Numbered from the stretch's first letter, positions 17,544 through 29,454 are shown. The stretch is 64,000 nucleotides of DNA from Microbacterium sp. CBA3102 (GCF_007954505.1 NZ_CP042412.1:2728001-2792000); one strand, 5' to 3'. Program-made: numbers and translations. Notes: generated from the letters alone by a model not told the origin.

Positions 17544-18689
17544 ATGTCTGACGAAACGCGAGATGCCGATGACGGCACGCCACCGACGCGCCGGGATGCG
17601 CGTGGTGGTGCGCCGGCCGACGGCATCCCGCTCGTGGACGCGGCGTTTCCGTCCTTCGACGCGGACGCGATTCCGCCGCGTCCGCCGCTCCCGGTGACCC
17701 CGGAGAACACGTCGCAGGTCCCCCTCGGGCCGCTGGACACAGCTGACCACAACGCGATCCGTGAACAGTGGCGAGCCGCACGGGATGAGCTCGGCAGCCA
17801 CGTCTCACACGCACGGGATCAGCTCGATCAGGCCAACGAGCGGATCAAGCAGCGCACAGGCCGCGACCTCATCCTCGCGATCCTGATCGGCCTTGCGTTC
17901 GGCGCTGCTCTGCTCGCATCCTTGCTGTTCATCAAGGCGCTCTTCGTGCCGTTCGCTCTCGCCGCCGCGCTGTTGGGCGTGTACGAGCTCTCCCGCGCGC
18001 TGCGGGCGTCCGGCAGACGGATCGACGTCGTGCCCCAGCTGATCGCCGCGGCGTTCCTGGTTCTCTCCGCGTACTTCGCCGAACCCTGGCTGTGCTGGGT
18101 GATGCTGTTCGTCGCGGTCGCCTTCGTGGTCGTCTGGCGCCTGATCGCGCAGATGGTGGTGAAAGACGGTCGTACCTACGGTGACGTGCTGACCGATGCC
18201 GTGATCAGCGGATTCGTGCAGATCTACGTGCCGTTCCTCGCCGGCGTCGCTCTCATCCTGCTGGAGCAGGAGGGCGGTCAGTGGTGGGTGCTCAGCTTCA
18301 TCGCCATCGCCGTGGCCGCCGACACGGGGGCTTATGCCGCGGGGCTGGCGTTCGGGCGTCATCCGATGGCCCCGAAGATCAGTCCGAAGAAGACGTGGGA
18401 AGGGTTCGGTGGCGCCGTCGCCGCGTCCCTGATCGCAGGGGTGCTGCTCGCGATCTTCCTGCTGGAGCTGCCCTGGTGGGCGGGCCTGATCTTCGGCGCA
18501 TCCATCCTCCTCTCCGCGACGCTCGGTGATCTCGGCGAGTCCATGCTCAAGCGTGACCTCGGTATCAAGGACATGAGCTCCTGGCTCCCCGGTCACGGCG
18601 GACTGCTCGATCGGCTGGACAGCATCCTGCCGTCGACCATTCCCGCGCTCTGCCTGTATTTCCTCCTTTCTCCCTGGGTGGTCATGTGA
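17544..18689 (+). CDS. cdsA: Phosphatidate cytidylyltransferase (CDP-diglyceride synthase)
   Basis: The membrane enzyme makes CDP-diacylglycerol for phospholipid synthesis. The protein has 381 aa. The first ~100 residues are a polar, Pro/Asp-rich cytoplasmic extension of a kind seen in actinobacteria. Seven or eight hydrophobic helices follow. The CDP-alcohol signature is near the C-terminus: KRDLGIKDMSSWLPGHGGLLDRLDS. KISPKKTWEGFGGA is a second conserved block. It starts 5 nt after frr and its stop overlaps the next start. Confidence 0.94.
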   Translation: MSDETRDADDGTPPTRRDARGGAPADGIPLVDAAFPSFDADAIPPRPPLPVTPENTSQVPLGPLDTADHNAIREQWRAARDELGSHVSHARDQLDQANERIKQRTGRDLILAILIGLAFGAALLASLLFIKALFVPFALAAALLGVYELSRALRASGRRIDVVPQLIAAAFLVLSAYFAEPWLCWVMLFVAVAFVVVWRLIAQMVVKDGRTYGDVLTDAVISGFVQIYVPFLAGVALILLEQEGGQWWVLSFIAIAVAADTGAYAAGLAFGRHPMAPKISPKKTWEGFGGAVAASLIAGVLLAIFLLELPWWAGLIFGASILLSATLGDLGESMLKRDLGIKDMSSWLPGHGGLLDRLDSILPSTIPALCLYFLLSPWVVM

Positions 18690-19267
18690 TGAGTGACGAA
18701 CAGCTCGAAGAACAGGCGACGACGACACCGCCGGCGTTCGCGCTGACGACCGGGCGTGAGCGCGGCTACCATCGCGCGGCGGTCGACACCTTTCTCGCCT
18801 CTGCTCGTCGTGCCTTCGAGTCCGGGGGTGACGAGCTGAGTGCGGAAGACGTCCGCATCGCCTCGTTCCCGCTCGTGAAGGGCGGCTACGTGGTCGCTGA
18901 CGTCGATGCGGCTCTCGGTCGCGTGGAAGACGCGTTCGCCGCTCGGGAGCGCGAGCGCGTCGTGCGCACGCAGGGAGCCGGCGCCTGGGTCGATCAGGCG
19001 AGAGCCGATGCGCAGGTGATCCTCGACCACCTCGCCAGACCCCGTCGTCATCGTTTCGCTCGCACCGGCGTGCTGACCTTCGGGTATCGCATCGACGAGG
19101 TCGACCACGTGTCGACGAGGATCGTGCGCTATCTGCGTGACGGCGATGCGCTCACCGCGGAACAACTCCGCTCGGCAGCCTTCCGGATGCAGCGCGGTGG
19201 CTACCGCGAAGAGCAGGTCGATGCTCTCCTCGACGCGACGATCGACGTCATTCTCGCCGTCCGCTGA
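18689..19267 (+). CDS. DivIVA-domain-containing protein with repeated DivIVA-like motifs
   Basis: The protein is about 192 aa. The DivIVA-type motif F-x-x-x-x-G-Y-x-x-x-x-V-D occurs four times: GRERGYHRAAVDTFLA, VKGGYVVADVDAAL, LTFGYRIDEVDHVS and QRGGYREEQVDALL. Each is followed by an amphipathic helix. The role is unknown; DivIVA relatives mark poles and septa in Actinobacteria. The ATG at 18689 overlaps the cdsA stop; a GTG at 18686 is also possible. No long coiled coil of true DivIVA/Wag31 is present, so this is a relative rather than the polar-growth scaffold itself. Confidence 0.75.
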   Translation: MSDEQLEEQATTTPPAFALTTGRERGYHRAAVDTFLASARRAFESGGDELSAEDVRIASFPLVKGGYVVADVDAALGRVEDAFAARERERVVRTQGAGAWVDQARADAQVILDHLARPRRHRFARTGVLTFGYRIDEVDHVSTRIVRYLRDGDALTAEQLRSAAFRMQRGGYREEQVDALLDATIDVILAVR

Positions 19268-19299
19268 CGTTCCTGATGGTCGATTCAGGCGCCTTTGCG

Positions 19300-19305
19300 T
19301 AGACT
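19300..19305 (+). promoter_or_regulatory. -10 box (TAGACT) for the secreted SLT-like protein
   Basis: TAGACT lies 10 nt before the GTG at 19316. This is the most frequent -10 sequence in the window and supports transcription starting just before that GTG. Confidence 0.45.
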
Positions 19306-19315
19306 GTCCTTCATC

Positions 19316-20005
19316 GTGAACTCCCGAAACGACATGAACCTCGAACGAAGCGACTCCTCGCCGGTGCCCGCGGCCAGGGTGAAAGCCTCGCGCCCGGGTG
19401 CTCGCCGTTGGTCGCGTCGACGCGGTGTGGTGAGTGTCTTCAGCGCCCTCGCTGTGGTCGGATTCGCCGGAGCACTCGTCGCACCGACCGGAGTGGCGCT
19501 GGCGGACCCCACCCCGACCGACTCGCCCGACTCGGCTTACTCGTTGGCTCTCGCCGATACCCAGAACCTCGCGGTCACCGTGAGCGGTGCCGCGATCACG
19601 CCGATCGAGCGCGGCACCTTCGAGGTGTACGTGAAGCCGAAGCCCAAGCCGAAGCCCGCTCCCACGGTCGCGTCCAGCTCGAACGGCGAGTCGTCCGGCG
19701 GATCGTCGCTGCCCCCGTACTCGGGAGGCGGAGCACCCGCCGAGTGGATGGCTGCCGCCGGGATCGCCCAGAGCGACTGGCAGTACGTCGACTACATCGT
19801 CTCGCGTGAGAGCGGTTGGAATCCCAACGCCACGAATCAGTCGTCGGGCGCGTGCGGCCTGGTTCAGGCACTGCCCTGCAGCAAGGTGCCGGGCAACGGC
19901 TACAACCCGGTCGACAACCTGCGGTGGGCGACGGGGTACGCCACGGGACGGTACGGCAGCTGGGCCGGTGCCTACAACTTCTGGACCAACAACCACTGGT
20001 GGTGA
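19316..20005 (+). CDS. Secreted lytic-transglycosylase-like protein
   Basis: The protein is about 229 aa. A long basic N-terminus and hydrophobic core (VVSVFSALAVVGFAGALVA, cut near ALA-DPT) form an export signal. A linker with alternating Lys-Pro (VKPKPKPKPAP) and a Ser/Gly-rich stretch lead to a C-terminal SLT-like domain: DYIVSRESGWNPNATNQSSGA with the likely catalytic Glu, GLVQALPCSKV, and NPVDNLRWATGYATGRYGSW. The domain ends with NFWTNNHWW. It probably cleaves peptidoglycan glycan strands. The start could instead be ATG at 19334. Confidence 0.82.
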   Translation: MNSRNDMNLERSDSSPVPAARVKASRPGARRWSRRRGVVSVFSALAVVGFAGALVAPTGVALADPTPTDSPDSAYSLALADTQNLAVTVSGAAITPIERGTFEVYVKPKPKPKPAPTVASSSNGESSGGSSLPPYSGGGAPAEWMAAAGIAQSDWQYVDYIVSRESGWNPNATNQSSGACGLVQALPCSKVPGNGYNPVDNLRWATGYATGRYGSWAGAYNFWTNNHWW

Positions 20006-20014
20006 GCAGGCGCC

Positions 20015-20302
20015 ATGCCACGCTCACGCAGACGCCCTCCGGCGCGCCCGGAACCCGAGGACGCGTTCGACAGGTTGCTCGCCGGCTGGAAGCGCACCGA
20101 GACGCGCCGCGGCACGGAGTGGACCGTGCAGCCGGTCTCTGCCGTGCAGGCACAGAAGGCGTATGTGTGCCCGGGCTGCGGCGGACAGATCGTGATTGGC
20201 ACGGCGCACCTCGTGACCTGGCGTGCCGACGGAGTGCTGGGCGACGCGGCGGACCTCGCCGCGCGTAGACATTGGCACACACACTGCTGGAGGATGGCGT
20301 GA
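20015..20302 (+). CDS. Small zinc-ribbon-like protein of unknown function
   Basis: The protein has 95 aa. The N-terminus is Arg/Pro-rich (PRSRRRPPARPEPED). It contains a CPGCGG knuckle (about residue 51) and a distant HWHTHCW at the C-terminus, together able to form a Cys/His metal site. No named family is recognised, although similar short proteins occur beside the alpha/beta hydrolase in related genomes. Its stop overlaps the hydrolase GTG (GTGA), so they are coupled. Confidence 0.7.
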   Translation: MPRSRRRPPARPEPEDAFDRLLAGWKRTETRRGTEWTVQPVSAVQAQKAYVCPGCGGQIVIGTAHLVTWRADGVLGDAADLAARRHWHTHCWRMA

Positions 20303-21021
20303 GCATGGAGATCCGAGGACCGTTGGAGCTTCCGGCGCAGCGCGAGGACATCGAGCTGACGACCGCGGACGGGCTCACGCTCGTCGGCGAGCTCGCCGTG
20401 CCGCAGGAGACCGCACCGGTGGCGACGCTCGTGACGCTGCACCCGTTGCCCACCGCGGGCGGCTTCATGGACTCCCACATCATCCGTAAGTCAGCGGCCC
20501 GCCTGCCGGCTCTCGCCGACCTCGCGGTCCTGCGCTTCAACACCCGCGGAACGACATCGCCGCGCGGGACCAGCGATGGCGCGTTCGACGGCGGTGCCGC
20601 CGAGCAGTTCGACGTGGCGGCGGCGATGGACTTCGTCCGTGACCGCGCCTTGCCGAATCCCTGGCTCGTCGGATGGTCGTTCGGTACGGAGCTCGCCCTC
20701 AAGTACGGTCGCGACCATGACATCGCCGGCATCATCCTGCTCTCCCCGCCCTTGCACCGCGCGACGGACGCGGAAGTCGCTGCCTGGGGTGCGGTCGACG
20801 TGCCCGTGGTGATCCTGGTGCCGGAACTCGACGACTACCTGCGTCCGGACGAGGCACGTGAACGGTTCGCGTCGATCCCGCACGCGAATCTGATCGCCGT
20901 GGACGGCGGCAAGCATCTGTGGGTCGGGGAGACGCAGACCCGGCGTGTGCTCACCGAGATCGTGGCGGCGGTGAACCCGTCGGCGCTCCCGCTGGCGACG
21001 CACTGGCCCGAGGCCGACTGA
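20299..21021 (+). CDS. Alpha/beta hydrolase
   Basis: The protein is about 240 aa. It is a short serine hydrolase of the dienelactone-hydrolase-like type: LVTLHPLPTAGGFMDSHI (oxyanion region), LRFNTRGTTSPRG, the nucleophile elbow GWSFGTE, an Asp in LVPELDDYL, and the catalytic His near VDGGKHLWVGE. The substrate is unknown. GGAGGA precedes both the GTG at 20299 and the ATG at 20305; either may be used. It is coupled to the preceding zinc-ribbon gene and converges on the exporter gene. Confidence 0.85.
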   Translation: MSMEIRGPLELPAQREDIELTTADGLTLVGELAVPQETAPVATLVTLHPLPTAGGFMDSHIIRKSAARLPALADLAVLRFNTRGTTSPRGTSDGAFDGGAAEQFDVAAAMDFVRDRALPNPWLVGWSFGTELALKYGRDHDIAGIILLSPPLHRATDAEVAAWGAVDVPVVILVPELDDYLRPDEARERFASIPHANLIAVDGGKHLWVGETQTRRVLTEIVAAVNPSALPLATHWPEAD

Positions 21022-21036
21022 GCCCTCCGCCTCGCC

Positions 21037-22098
21037 TCAGAGCTCGTTCATGCGGGGGATGAGCACCTGACGGTAGATGATCAGGATGCTCGCGGCGACG
21101 GGGATCGCGATGAGCGCCCCCAGCAGCCCGAGCAGGCTTCCTCCGGCGAGTGCGGCGACGACCACGACGGCGCCCGGAACGGAGACCGCACGACTCATGA
21201 TGCGCGGGGAGATCACGTACGCCTCGATCTGCATGTAGATCAAGTAGTAGATGGCAGCGGCGATCGCGATTCCCGGCGAGCCGAGTCCGGGGATGAGACA
21301 TACGAGCACGATGATCGTCGAGCCCGTCAGGGTGCCGACGAGCGGGATCAGCGAGAAGAAGAACGCGATGATCGCGAGGACCGTGGGGAACGGCGCATTG
21401 ATGATGGAGAGGAAGATGGCGCTGAGGACGCCGTTGAGCACACCCTGGGAGACCTGGCCCATCACGTAGTAGCCGACCGAGTCGGTGATCTGCTCGGAGA
21501 GGTCGATGAACCGATCGCGCTTCGAGGCCGGGGCGAGCTGGTAGACGGCGCGCTTGAGGGAGGGGGTCGACGCGGTCAGGTAGATCGTCAGGATGAGCAC
21601 GATGAACGCCCCGAAGAGTCCACTGAGGACGGCGCCGCTCGCGACGAGGACCCCTTGACCGATCGAGCCGCCGATCTCGGCCAGGTTCGTCGTGAGCCAT
21701 TCCGTCACGTAGGTGAAGACGTCATCGACGAGCAGGTTGGGGAACGTGGCCTGCATCCACTCCTTGAGATCGGGGATCAGGTTCCCGCGTGAGACGATCG
21801 CCGAGATCTGTGCGATGAGCTGAGAGATCTGGTCCACCAGCACCGGGAGGATGATCAGGACGATCCCACTGAACACGGCGAGGACAGCGACGATGGTCAC
21901 CAGCACGGCGAGCCACCGGGGGAGTTTGCGGCGTTCGAGGAACGAGACCAGCGGATCCAGGCCCAGGCTGAGGAAGAGGGCGGTGCCGACGTACAGGAGC
22001 ACCGTGGAGAGCGTCTGCACGCTGCTGATCAGCAGGATCCCCAACCCCACTCCGAGCGTCGCCACCAGCGCGGTGCGGAAGGGATTGTGGATCTTCAT
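21037..22098 (-). CDS. AI-2E/PerM-family membrane transporter
   Basis: The protein has 353 aa with about eight hydrophobic helices, a typical AI-2E family protein. Landmarks are LFLSLGLDPLVSFLERRKLPRWLAV, PVLVDQISQL, GYYVMGQVSQGVLNG, AFFFSLIPLVGTLTGS, and the C-terminal YVISPRIMSRAVSVPGA and GALIAIPVAA. Family members act as permeases, in some cases for the quorum signal AI-2 or for Na+/H+ exchange; the substrate here is not determined. The ATG at 22098 is preceded by GAGGAG. Confidence 0.88.
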   Translation of the reverse strand: MKIHNPFRTALVATLGVGLGILLISSVQTLSTVLLYVGTALFLSLGLDPLVSFLERRKLPRWLAVLVTIVAVLAVFSGIVLIILPVLVDQISQLIAQISAIVSRGNLIPDLKEWMQATFPNLLVDDVFTYVTEWLTTNLAEIGGSIGQGVLVASGAVLSGLFGAFIVLILTIYLTASTPSLKRAVYQLAPASKRDRFIDLSEQITDSVGYYVMGQVSQGVLNGVLSAIFLSIINAPFPTVLAIIAFFFSLIPLVGTLTGSTIIVLVCLIPGLGSPGIAIAAAIYYLIYMQIEAYVISPRIMSRAVSVPGAVVVVAALAGGSLLGLLGALIAIPVAASILIIYRQVLIPRMNEL

Positions 22099-22279
22099 CT
22101 GTGGACTCCTCGAAACGGCTGCAGCAAGGCTACCGAGCGGGAGCCTCGAGCAGCGGGCGACGTGCCGTTTCCTGCCCGCACTGCACCTCCTCGTGGGCAA
22201 CACACAGCTGATTTCGCTAGTCTGAAATGTCGAGTGTTGCGTCGCGGGCAGATGCCGGTGATGCGTGAGGAGACTATTC

Positions 22280-24220
22280 GTGCGTTTCGTATGGGCCGTG
22301 GTGGCCTTCGTGCTGGCCGCGGTGCTGATCGGGGCGGGGATCGCCCAGCGCACCATATTCATGGGGCCCGACTCGCAGCAGACGCAGGTCGAGATCGATG
22401 AGCCCGCACCGTTCGTGCTGCTGGATGGCGACGTCCTGCGGACGAACCCGGGTGCGCAGAAGCTGATCGTCCGCGGCCAGGGAGACATCTTCAGCAGTTA
22501 CGGTCGGACCGCCGACATGGAGGCCTGGCTGGCTGACTCCGACTACAACCGGGTGACGGTGGACGACGAGGGCGAGTTGTCGGTCGAGCACGTCACGGCA
22601 CCCGAAGACCCGGATTCGACGGACGCCGGTGAGGACGCGGGCGACGGGGCGACCGAGGAACCCGCAGGCCGCGACCCGCGAGGGTCTGACCTGTGGCTGG
22701 ACTCCTTCGAGGATGAGAACCTCCTCACCGTCGACAAGATCCAGTTGCCCGAGGGAACGAGCACGTTGATCGCCTACGACGGCACGCTCGACGCGCCCGA
22801 CCAGATCACGGTCTCCTGGCCGTTGGACACGAAGACGCCTCTGGCAGGGCCGCTGATGGTCGCCGGTGGCATCGTGCTGCTGATCGGACTCATCCTGTAC
22901 GTGCTGGGGATCCGCCATCAGCGGCGAGGACGCGGCCCTCGTCGCAAGGGTCCCGGCCCGCTTCCGGCGACCGAGCCGATCGACGTCGCCGCGCTTCCGC
23001 CCGCGGAGCGCGCAGCACTCGAAGCCGGGAACGATACATCGGAATCTCAGACTTCCGTCGACGGAGCATCGGACGACGGGACCGAAGATGCGGAGATCGT
23101 GGACGATCACAAGGGAACCGACTCGAAGAACGCCATGCGAGCGGCGCGCCCGATGCGGCGGCGTCGGATGCTGGCACTCCCGGCACTCGGTCTGACGGCC
23201 GTCCTCGCTGCCGGATGCTCGGCGGACTCCTGGCCCCAGTTCGACGGCGCTTCGGCGTCTCCGTCGCCGAGCCCGACGGTGATCGCCCCCGAGAACCAGA
23301 AGCCGCCCGCTGTGACGGAGTCGCAGGCCAAGCGCATCCTGCAGTCCGCGTCCGAGACCGTCGCCGAAGCGGACTCCGCGCTCGACCTCGACCTCGCGAC
23401 CACTCGTCTCGACGGCCCCGCACTCGCCGCGCGGACCACGGAGTATGCATTGCGGTCGAAGATCGCGGACATGGCGCTACCCGCAGCCATCCCGACCGAC
23501 GACTTCGAGGTGGTGCTCCCCGAGGCCACCGACCGCTGGCCCCGCACGGTCCTCATGCTGTCGAAGAGCACCGGTGACGACACCGTGCCCCCGGTCCTCC
23601 TCATGATGACGCAGGCGGATCCGTGGTCGAACTACCGGATCAGCAACATGGCGGAGATGTCGGCGGACGCTGTGTTCCCCGACGTCGCAGCCACCTGGCT
23701 CGGCACCTCCCTCGTGCCGTCCGACTCCGCCTTCCTGACGCTTCCACCGGCTGAGCTCGCTCCGGCTTTCGCCGATGTCGTCGATGCCGGGGAGAAGAGC
23801 GAGTACTACGGTCTCTTCGACGACCTCGCGTTGAATCTCGCGAGCTCGATCACCGACAGCAGGCAGGCCGTCGTGAAGAACCTCGCCGACAAGGGGGCGT
23901 CAGAGACGTCGAAGGCAGCCTTCGACATGTCCCCGACGACCGCCGAGCCCATTTCGATGACCACTCTCGATAGTGGTGCGATCGTCGCCGTGTCTCTCAC
24001 CGACAAGGAGACCGTGACTCCGACGTCGTCGGATGTGGTGATCCGATTCGGTGACAACGCCGAGGCGAAGGCGCTGACGGGGGCGACCGAGTCCGCGAAG
24101 GGCGTCGAGACGACGTACGAGTTCCAGCTGTTCTTCTCGGTCCCCGCACAGGGATCGACGGAACAGATCCGACTCCTGGCAGTCCACCAGGACCTCCTCT
24201 CCGTGAAGGTGATCAAGTGA
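22280..24220 (+). CDS. Large membrane protein with an embedded lipoprotein signal
   Basis: The protein has 646 aa from GTG at 22280, preceded by GAGGAGA at a good distance; GTG 22265 is the alternative. A membrane helix lies at about residues 3-22 (FVWAVVAFVLAAVLIGAGIA), then an extracytoplasmic acidic domain, a second helix (PLMVAGGIVLLIGLILYVLGI, about residues 193-213) and a cytoplasmic linker. A complete lipoprotein signal follows mid-protein: a run of Arg from MRAARPMRRRRM, a hydrophobic stretch, and lipobox LAAGC with Cys at codon 313. The remaining ~330 residues are an exported-looking domain without a family I can name. An internal start at 23135 or 23153 would give a standard lipoprotein. 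It overlaps the next gene by 4 nt. Confidence 0.75.
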   Translation: MRFVWAVVAFVLAAVLIGAGIAQRTIFMGPDSQQTQVEIDEPAPFVLLDGDVLRTNPGAQKLIVRGQGDIFSSYGRTADMEAWLADSDYNRVTVDDEGELSVEHVTAPEDPDSTDAGEDAGDGATEEPAGRDPRGSDLWLDSFEDENLLTVDKIQLPEGTSTLIAYDGTLDAPDQITVSWPLDTKTPLAGPLMVAGGIVLLIGLILYVLGIRHQRRGRGPRRKGPGPLPATEPIDVAALPPAERAALEAGNDTSESQTSVDGASDDGTEDAEIVDDHKGTDSKNAMRAARPMRRRRMLALPALGLTAVLAAGCSADSWPQFDGASASPSPSPTVIAPENQKPPAVTESQAKRILQSASETVAEADSALDLDLATTRLDGPALAARTTEYALRSKIADMALPAAIPTDDFEVVLPEATDRWPRTVLMLSKSTGDDTVPPVLLMMTQADPWSNYRISNMAEMSADAVFPDVAATWLGTSLVPSDSAFLTLPPAELAPAFADVVDAGEKSEYYGLFDDLALNLASSITDSRQAVVKNLADKGASETSKAAFDMSPTTAEPISMTTLDSGAIVAVSLTDKETVTPTSSDVVIRFGDNAEAKALTGATESAKGVETTYEFQLFFSVPAQGSTEQIRLLAVHQDLLSVKVIK

Positions 24221-25146
24221 GTGAAATCTCCCCGGCCGCGCTGCGTGGCGCGGTGGACCTTTCGAGCCTCCGCAACCGGCCGGCGTCGCCGTCCGAGAGC
24301 ACGGCCACGCCCGGCGTCGTCGATGTCGTGGTCGACGCCACTGATGAGACGTTCGGCCAGATCCTCGAGCTCTCGCGCACGGTTCCGGTCGTCGTCGACC
24401 TGTGGGCGGAGTGGTGCGGTCCGTGCAAGCAGCTCAGCCCGATCATCGAGAAGGTGACCCGCGAACTCGGCGGTCGCGTCCTGTTGGCGAAGGTCGATGT
24501 CGATGCGAACCCGCAGCTCGCGCAGAGCTTCCGGGCGCAGTCGATCCCGATGGTGGTCGCGTTGATCGCCGGCCAGCCCGTGCCGATGTTCACCGGTGCG
24601 GTGCCGGAGCAGCAGGTGCGAGAGGTCTTTGCCCAGCTCTTGCAGGTCGCCGCACAGAACGGTGTCACCGGCACTCTCGCGGTCGAGGAGACGGCGGCTG
24701 CTGACGCACCGAGTGCACCGGAGGAGCCGGAGCTTCCGCCGCTGCACGCCGAGGCCTTCGCCGCGATCGAGGTCGGGGACTACGCCGCCGCGATCCGCGC
24801 GTACGAGAAGGCACTCGCCGAGAACCCGCGTGACGAGGAAGCCCTCGCCGGACTGGGACAGGTGCGCCTTCTCGATCGCGTCCAGGGGCTCGATCTCCAG
24901 GCGGCCCGTGCGGCGGCCGCCGAGCGTCCGCTCGATGTCCAGGCGCAGTTCGATGTCGCGGATCTCGACCTTTCGGGAGGTCACGTCGACGATGCGTTCG
25001 GTCGACTGCTCGACCTCTTCGCGCAGCTGCCCTCCGATGAGCGCACTCCTGTCAGGGAGCGCCTGGTCGAGTTGTTCGGACTCATCGGGGCAGCCGACCC
25101 GCGCGTCGTCTCCGCCCGCAACCGGCTCTCTTCGCTGCTCTTCTAG
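24217..25146 (+). CDS. CnoX/YbbN-like thioredoxin with TPR tail
   Basis: The protein has 309 aa. Residues ~40-150 form a thioredoxin domain with active site WAEWCGPCKQLSP, then FRAQSIPMVVAL. The C-terminal half has TPR-like helices (AFAAIEVGDYAAAIRAYEKALAENPRDEEALAGLGQ). This is the domain order of CnoX, a chaperone-holdase that protects clients from oxidation. Here the active site keeps both cysteines (CGPC), so redox activity is possible. The GTG at 24217 overlaps the preceding stop (GTGA), linking it to the membrane/lipoprotein gene. It converges on glgB. Confidence 0.9.
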   Translation: MSEISPAALRGAVDLSSLRNRPASPSESTATPGVVDVVVDATDETFGQILELSRTVPVVVDLWAEWCGPCKQLSPIIEKVTRELGGRVLLAKVDVDANPQLAQSFRAQSIPMVVALIAGQPVPMFTGAVPEQQVREVFAQLLQVAAQNGVTGTLAVEETAAADAPSAPEEPELPPLHAEAFAAIEVGDYAAAIRAYEKALAENPRDEEALAGLGQVRLLDRVQGLDLQAARAAAAERPLDVQAQFDVADLDLSGGHVDDAFGRLLDLFAQLPSDERTPVRERLVELFGLIGAADPRVVSARNRLSSLLF

Positions 25147-25174
25147 GGAAGACGGGAACCGGTCGGGTGCACTG

Positions 25175-27375
25175 TCACCCGTGACTCACGGTGGGCACGT
25201 GCGGCTCGGGCTGATGGCGCAGCCAGAGCGTCGAGAGCGCGGGGAGTGTCACCACCGCGGTGGGAGCGGCGCCCTCATCCGCGCTCGCGAAGACCATGCC
25301 GAGGTTTCCCGAGCCTCGGCCGCCGTACTCGGCGGCGTCTGTATTGAGAACCTCCTGCCACACCCCTTCCCGGGGGAGCTCGAGGCGATAGCCGGCGTGC
25401 TCGACGCCCGCGAAGTTGCTGACGACGACCAAGCGTCCTCCGTGGTCGTCGCGCCGCTCGAACGCGATCACGGACGGATCCCAGTTCGGCGCACCGAGTC
25501 GATGGAAGGACGACCCGTCGTTGTCCCGCGCCCAGAGCGGTGCCTGTGCGCGATAGGTCCGGTTCATCGCGCCCACGAAATCCTGCAACTGCAGATGCGA
25601 GGGTTGGTCGAGAAGCCACCAATCGAGTTCGCGACTCTCCGACCACTCGGCGAGCTGACCGAACTCCTGTCCCATGAACAGGAGCTTCTTGCCCGGGTGC
25701 CCCCACATGTACGCGAGGTACGCGCGGGTGTTGGCGAGCTTGTGCCAGTGATCGCCCGGCATCTTCGTGAGCAGGCTCCCCTTGCCGTGCACGACCTCGT
25801 CGTGGCTGATCGGCAGCAGGTAGTTCTCGCCGAAGGCATAGACGAACGAGAACGTCATCTCGCCCTCATGATGCGAGCGGTACATGGGATCACGTGAGAT
25901 GTACTGGAGCGAGTCGTTCATCCACCCCATGTTCCACTTGAAGCCGAACCCGAGCCCCGCGTGATCGGTGGGGGCGGTGACGCCCGGGAAGCTCGTGGAT
26001 TCCTCGGCGATCATCATGATCCCCGGATGCAGGCGGTAGGCGGTGGCGTTGACCTCCTGCAGGAACCGGATCGCTTCGAGGTTCTCGCGTCCGCCGTGGA
26101 TGTTGGGCTCCCATTGGCCGGCCTCGCGGGAGTAGTCGAGGTAGAGCATCGAAGCGACCGCGTCGACCCGCAACCCGTCGACATGGAATTCCCTGAGCCA
26201 GTAGAGCGCGTTGGCTACCAGGAATCCTCGGACCTCGGGGCGTCCGTAGTCGAAGATGAGCGTGCCCCAGTCCTGGTGTTCGCCGCGGCGCGGGTCGGGG
26301 TGCTCGTACAGCGGCTGACCGTCGAAGCGGGCGAGGGCGAAGGCGTCCTTCGGGAAGTGCCCCGGCACCCAGTCCATGATGACGCCGATACCGGCCTGAT
26401 GCAGACGATCGATCAGGTAGCGCAGATCGTCGGGGCTGCCGAACCGGCTCGTCGGCGCGTAGTACCCGCTCACCTGGTAGCCCCACGAGCCGCCGAACGG
26501 ATGCTCGGCCAGAGGCATGAACTCGACATGGGTGAACCCTGCCGCCGTCACATGGTCGATCAGCGGACCCGCGAGCTCGCGATACCCGAGTCCGGAACGC
26601 CAGGACCCGACGTGGAGCTCGTAGATCGAGAGTGGCTGCGCGACGGCATGCGTTGCCGCACGCCGGGTCATCCACGCACCGTCGGACCAGGCATAGGACG
26701 AGGAAGTCACCACGGAGGCCGTGTCCGGAGGAACTTCGGCGGCGAGCGCCATGGGGTCGGCCTTGAGGATCCATGCCCCGTCACGCGTACGGATCTGGTA
26801 CTTGTACCGGGTGCCGACCGACAGGTCCGGGATGAAGAGCTCCCAGACTCCACTCACCCCCATCGAACGCATCGCGTGGGCTTCGCCGTTCCAGTCGTTG
26901 TGGTCACCCACCACGCGCAACGCGGTGGCGTTGGGCGCCCAGACGGCGAAGGAGACGCCCGGCTCGCCCTCCGAGGTCCGGGGGTGCGCCCCCAGCGCCT
27001 CCCAGAGGCGTTCGTGACGCCCCTCGGCGATCAGATGCAGGTCGAGGTCGCCGAGGGTGGGACGGTGCCGATAAGGATCGCCCACGACGGTTTCCGCGTG
27101 ATCGGCGTAGCGCGTCGCGACCCGGTAGGGGAGAGGGGGACCGACGTGCTGCCCCTCCCAGATGCCGTGCGCGGCGTGGGAGAGTTCGAGTCTGGTTCCA
27201 TCATCGAAGACGGCGGCGACCTCCGACGCGAGAGGGCGTCGGACGCGGATGACGGTCACCGTCCGGTCGGCGGCGTCCTGGTGGGCATGTGCACCGAGCA
27301 CGGAATGCGGATCATGGTGGGTGGCCGACGAGACCGCCTCCCATTCGGTGGATGCGGCGACGTCTTCCGCGTAGC

Positions 27376-27379
<4 letters not shown>
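25175..27379 (-). CDS. glgB: 1,4-alpha-glucan branching enzyme
   Basis: GlgB adds alpha-1,6 branches to alpha-glucan. The protein has 734 aa. Extended N-terminal modules include a CBM48 region ([22 protein letters not shown]). The GH13 catalytic residues are in [15 protein letters not shown] (nucleophile Asp), [13 protein letters not shown] (Glu) and [13 protein letters not shown] (Asp). The C-terminus is a normal all-beta domain. Its ATG overlaps the glgE stop (ATGA), so translation is coupled in the order glgE-glgB. With GlgE it completes the GlgE route to branched glucan. Confidence 0.97.
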
Positions 27380-29448
<2,069 letters not shown>

Positions 29449-29454
29449 ATCCCG

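Noticed and set aside
22261..22400. Alternative ATG at 22261 as the start of the large membrane protein
   Set aside because: It is in another frame; the GAGGAGA site is spaced for the GTG at 22280.
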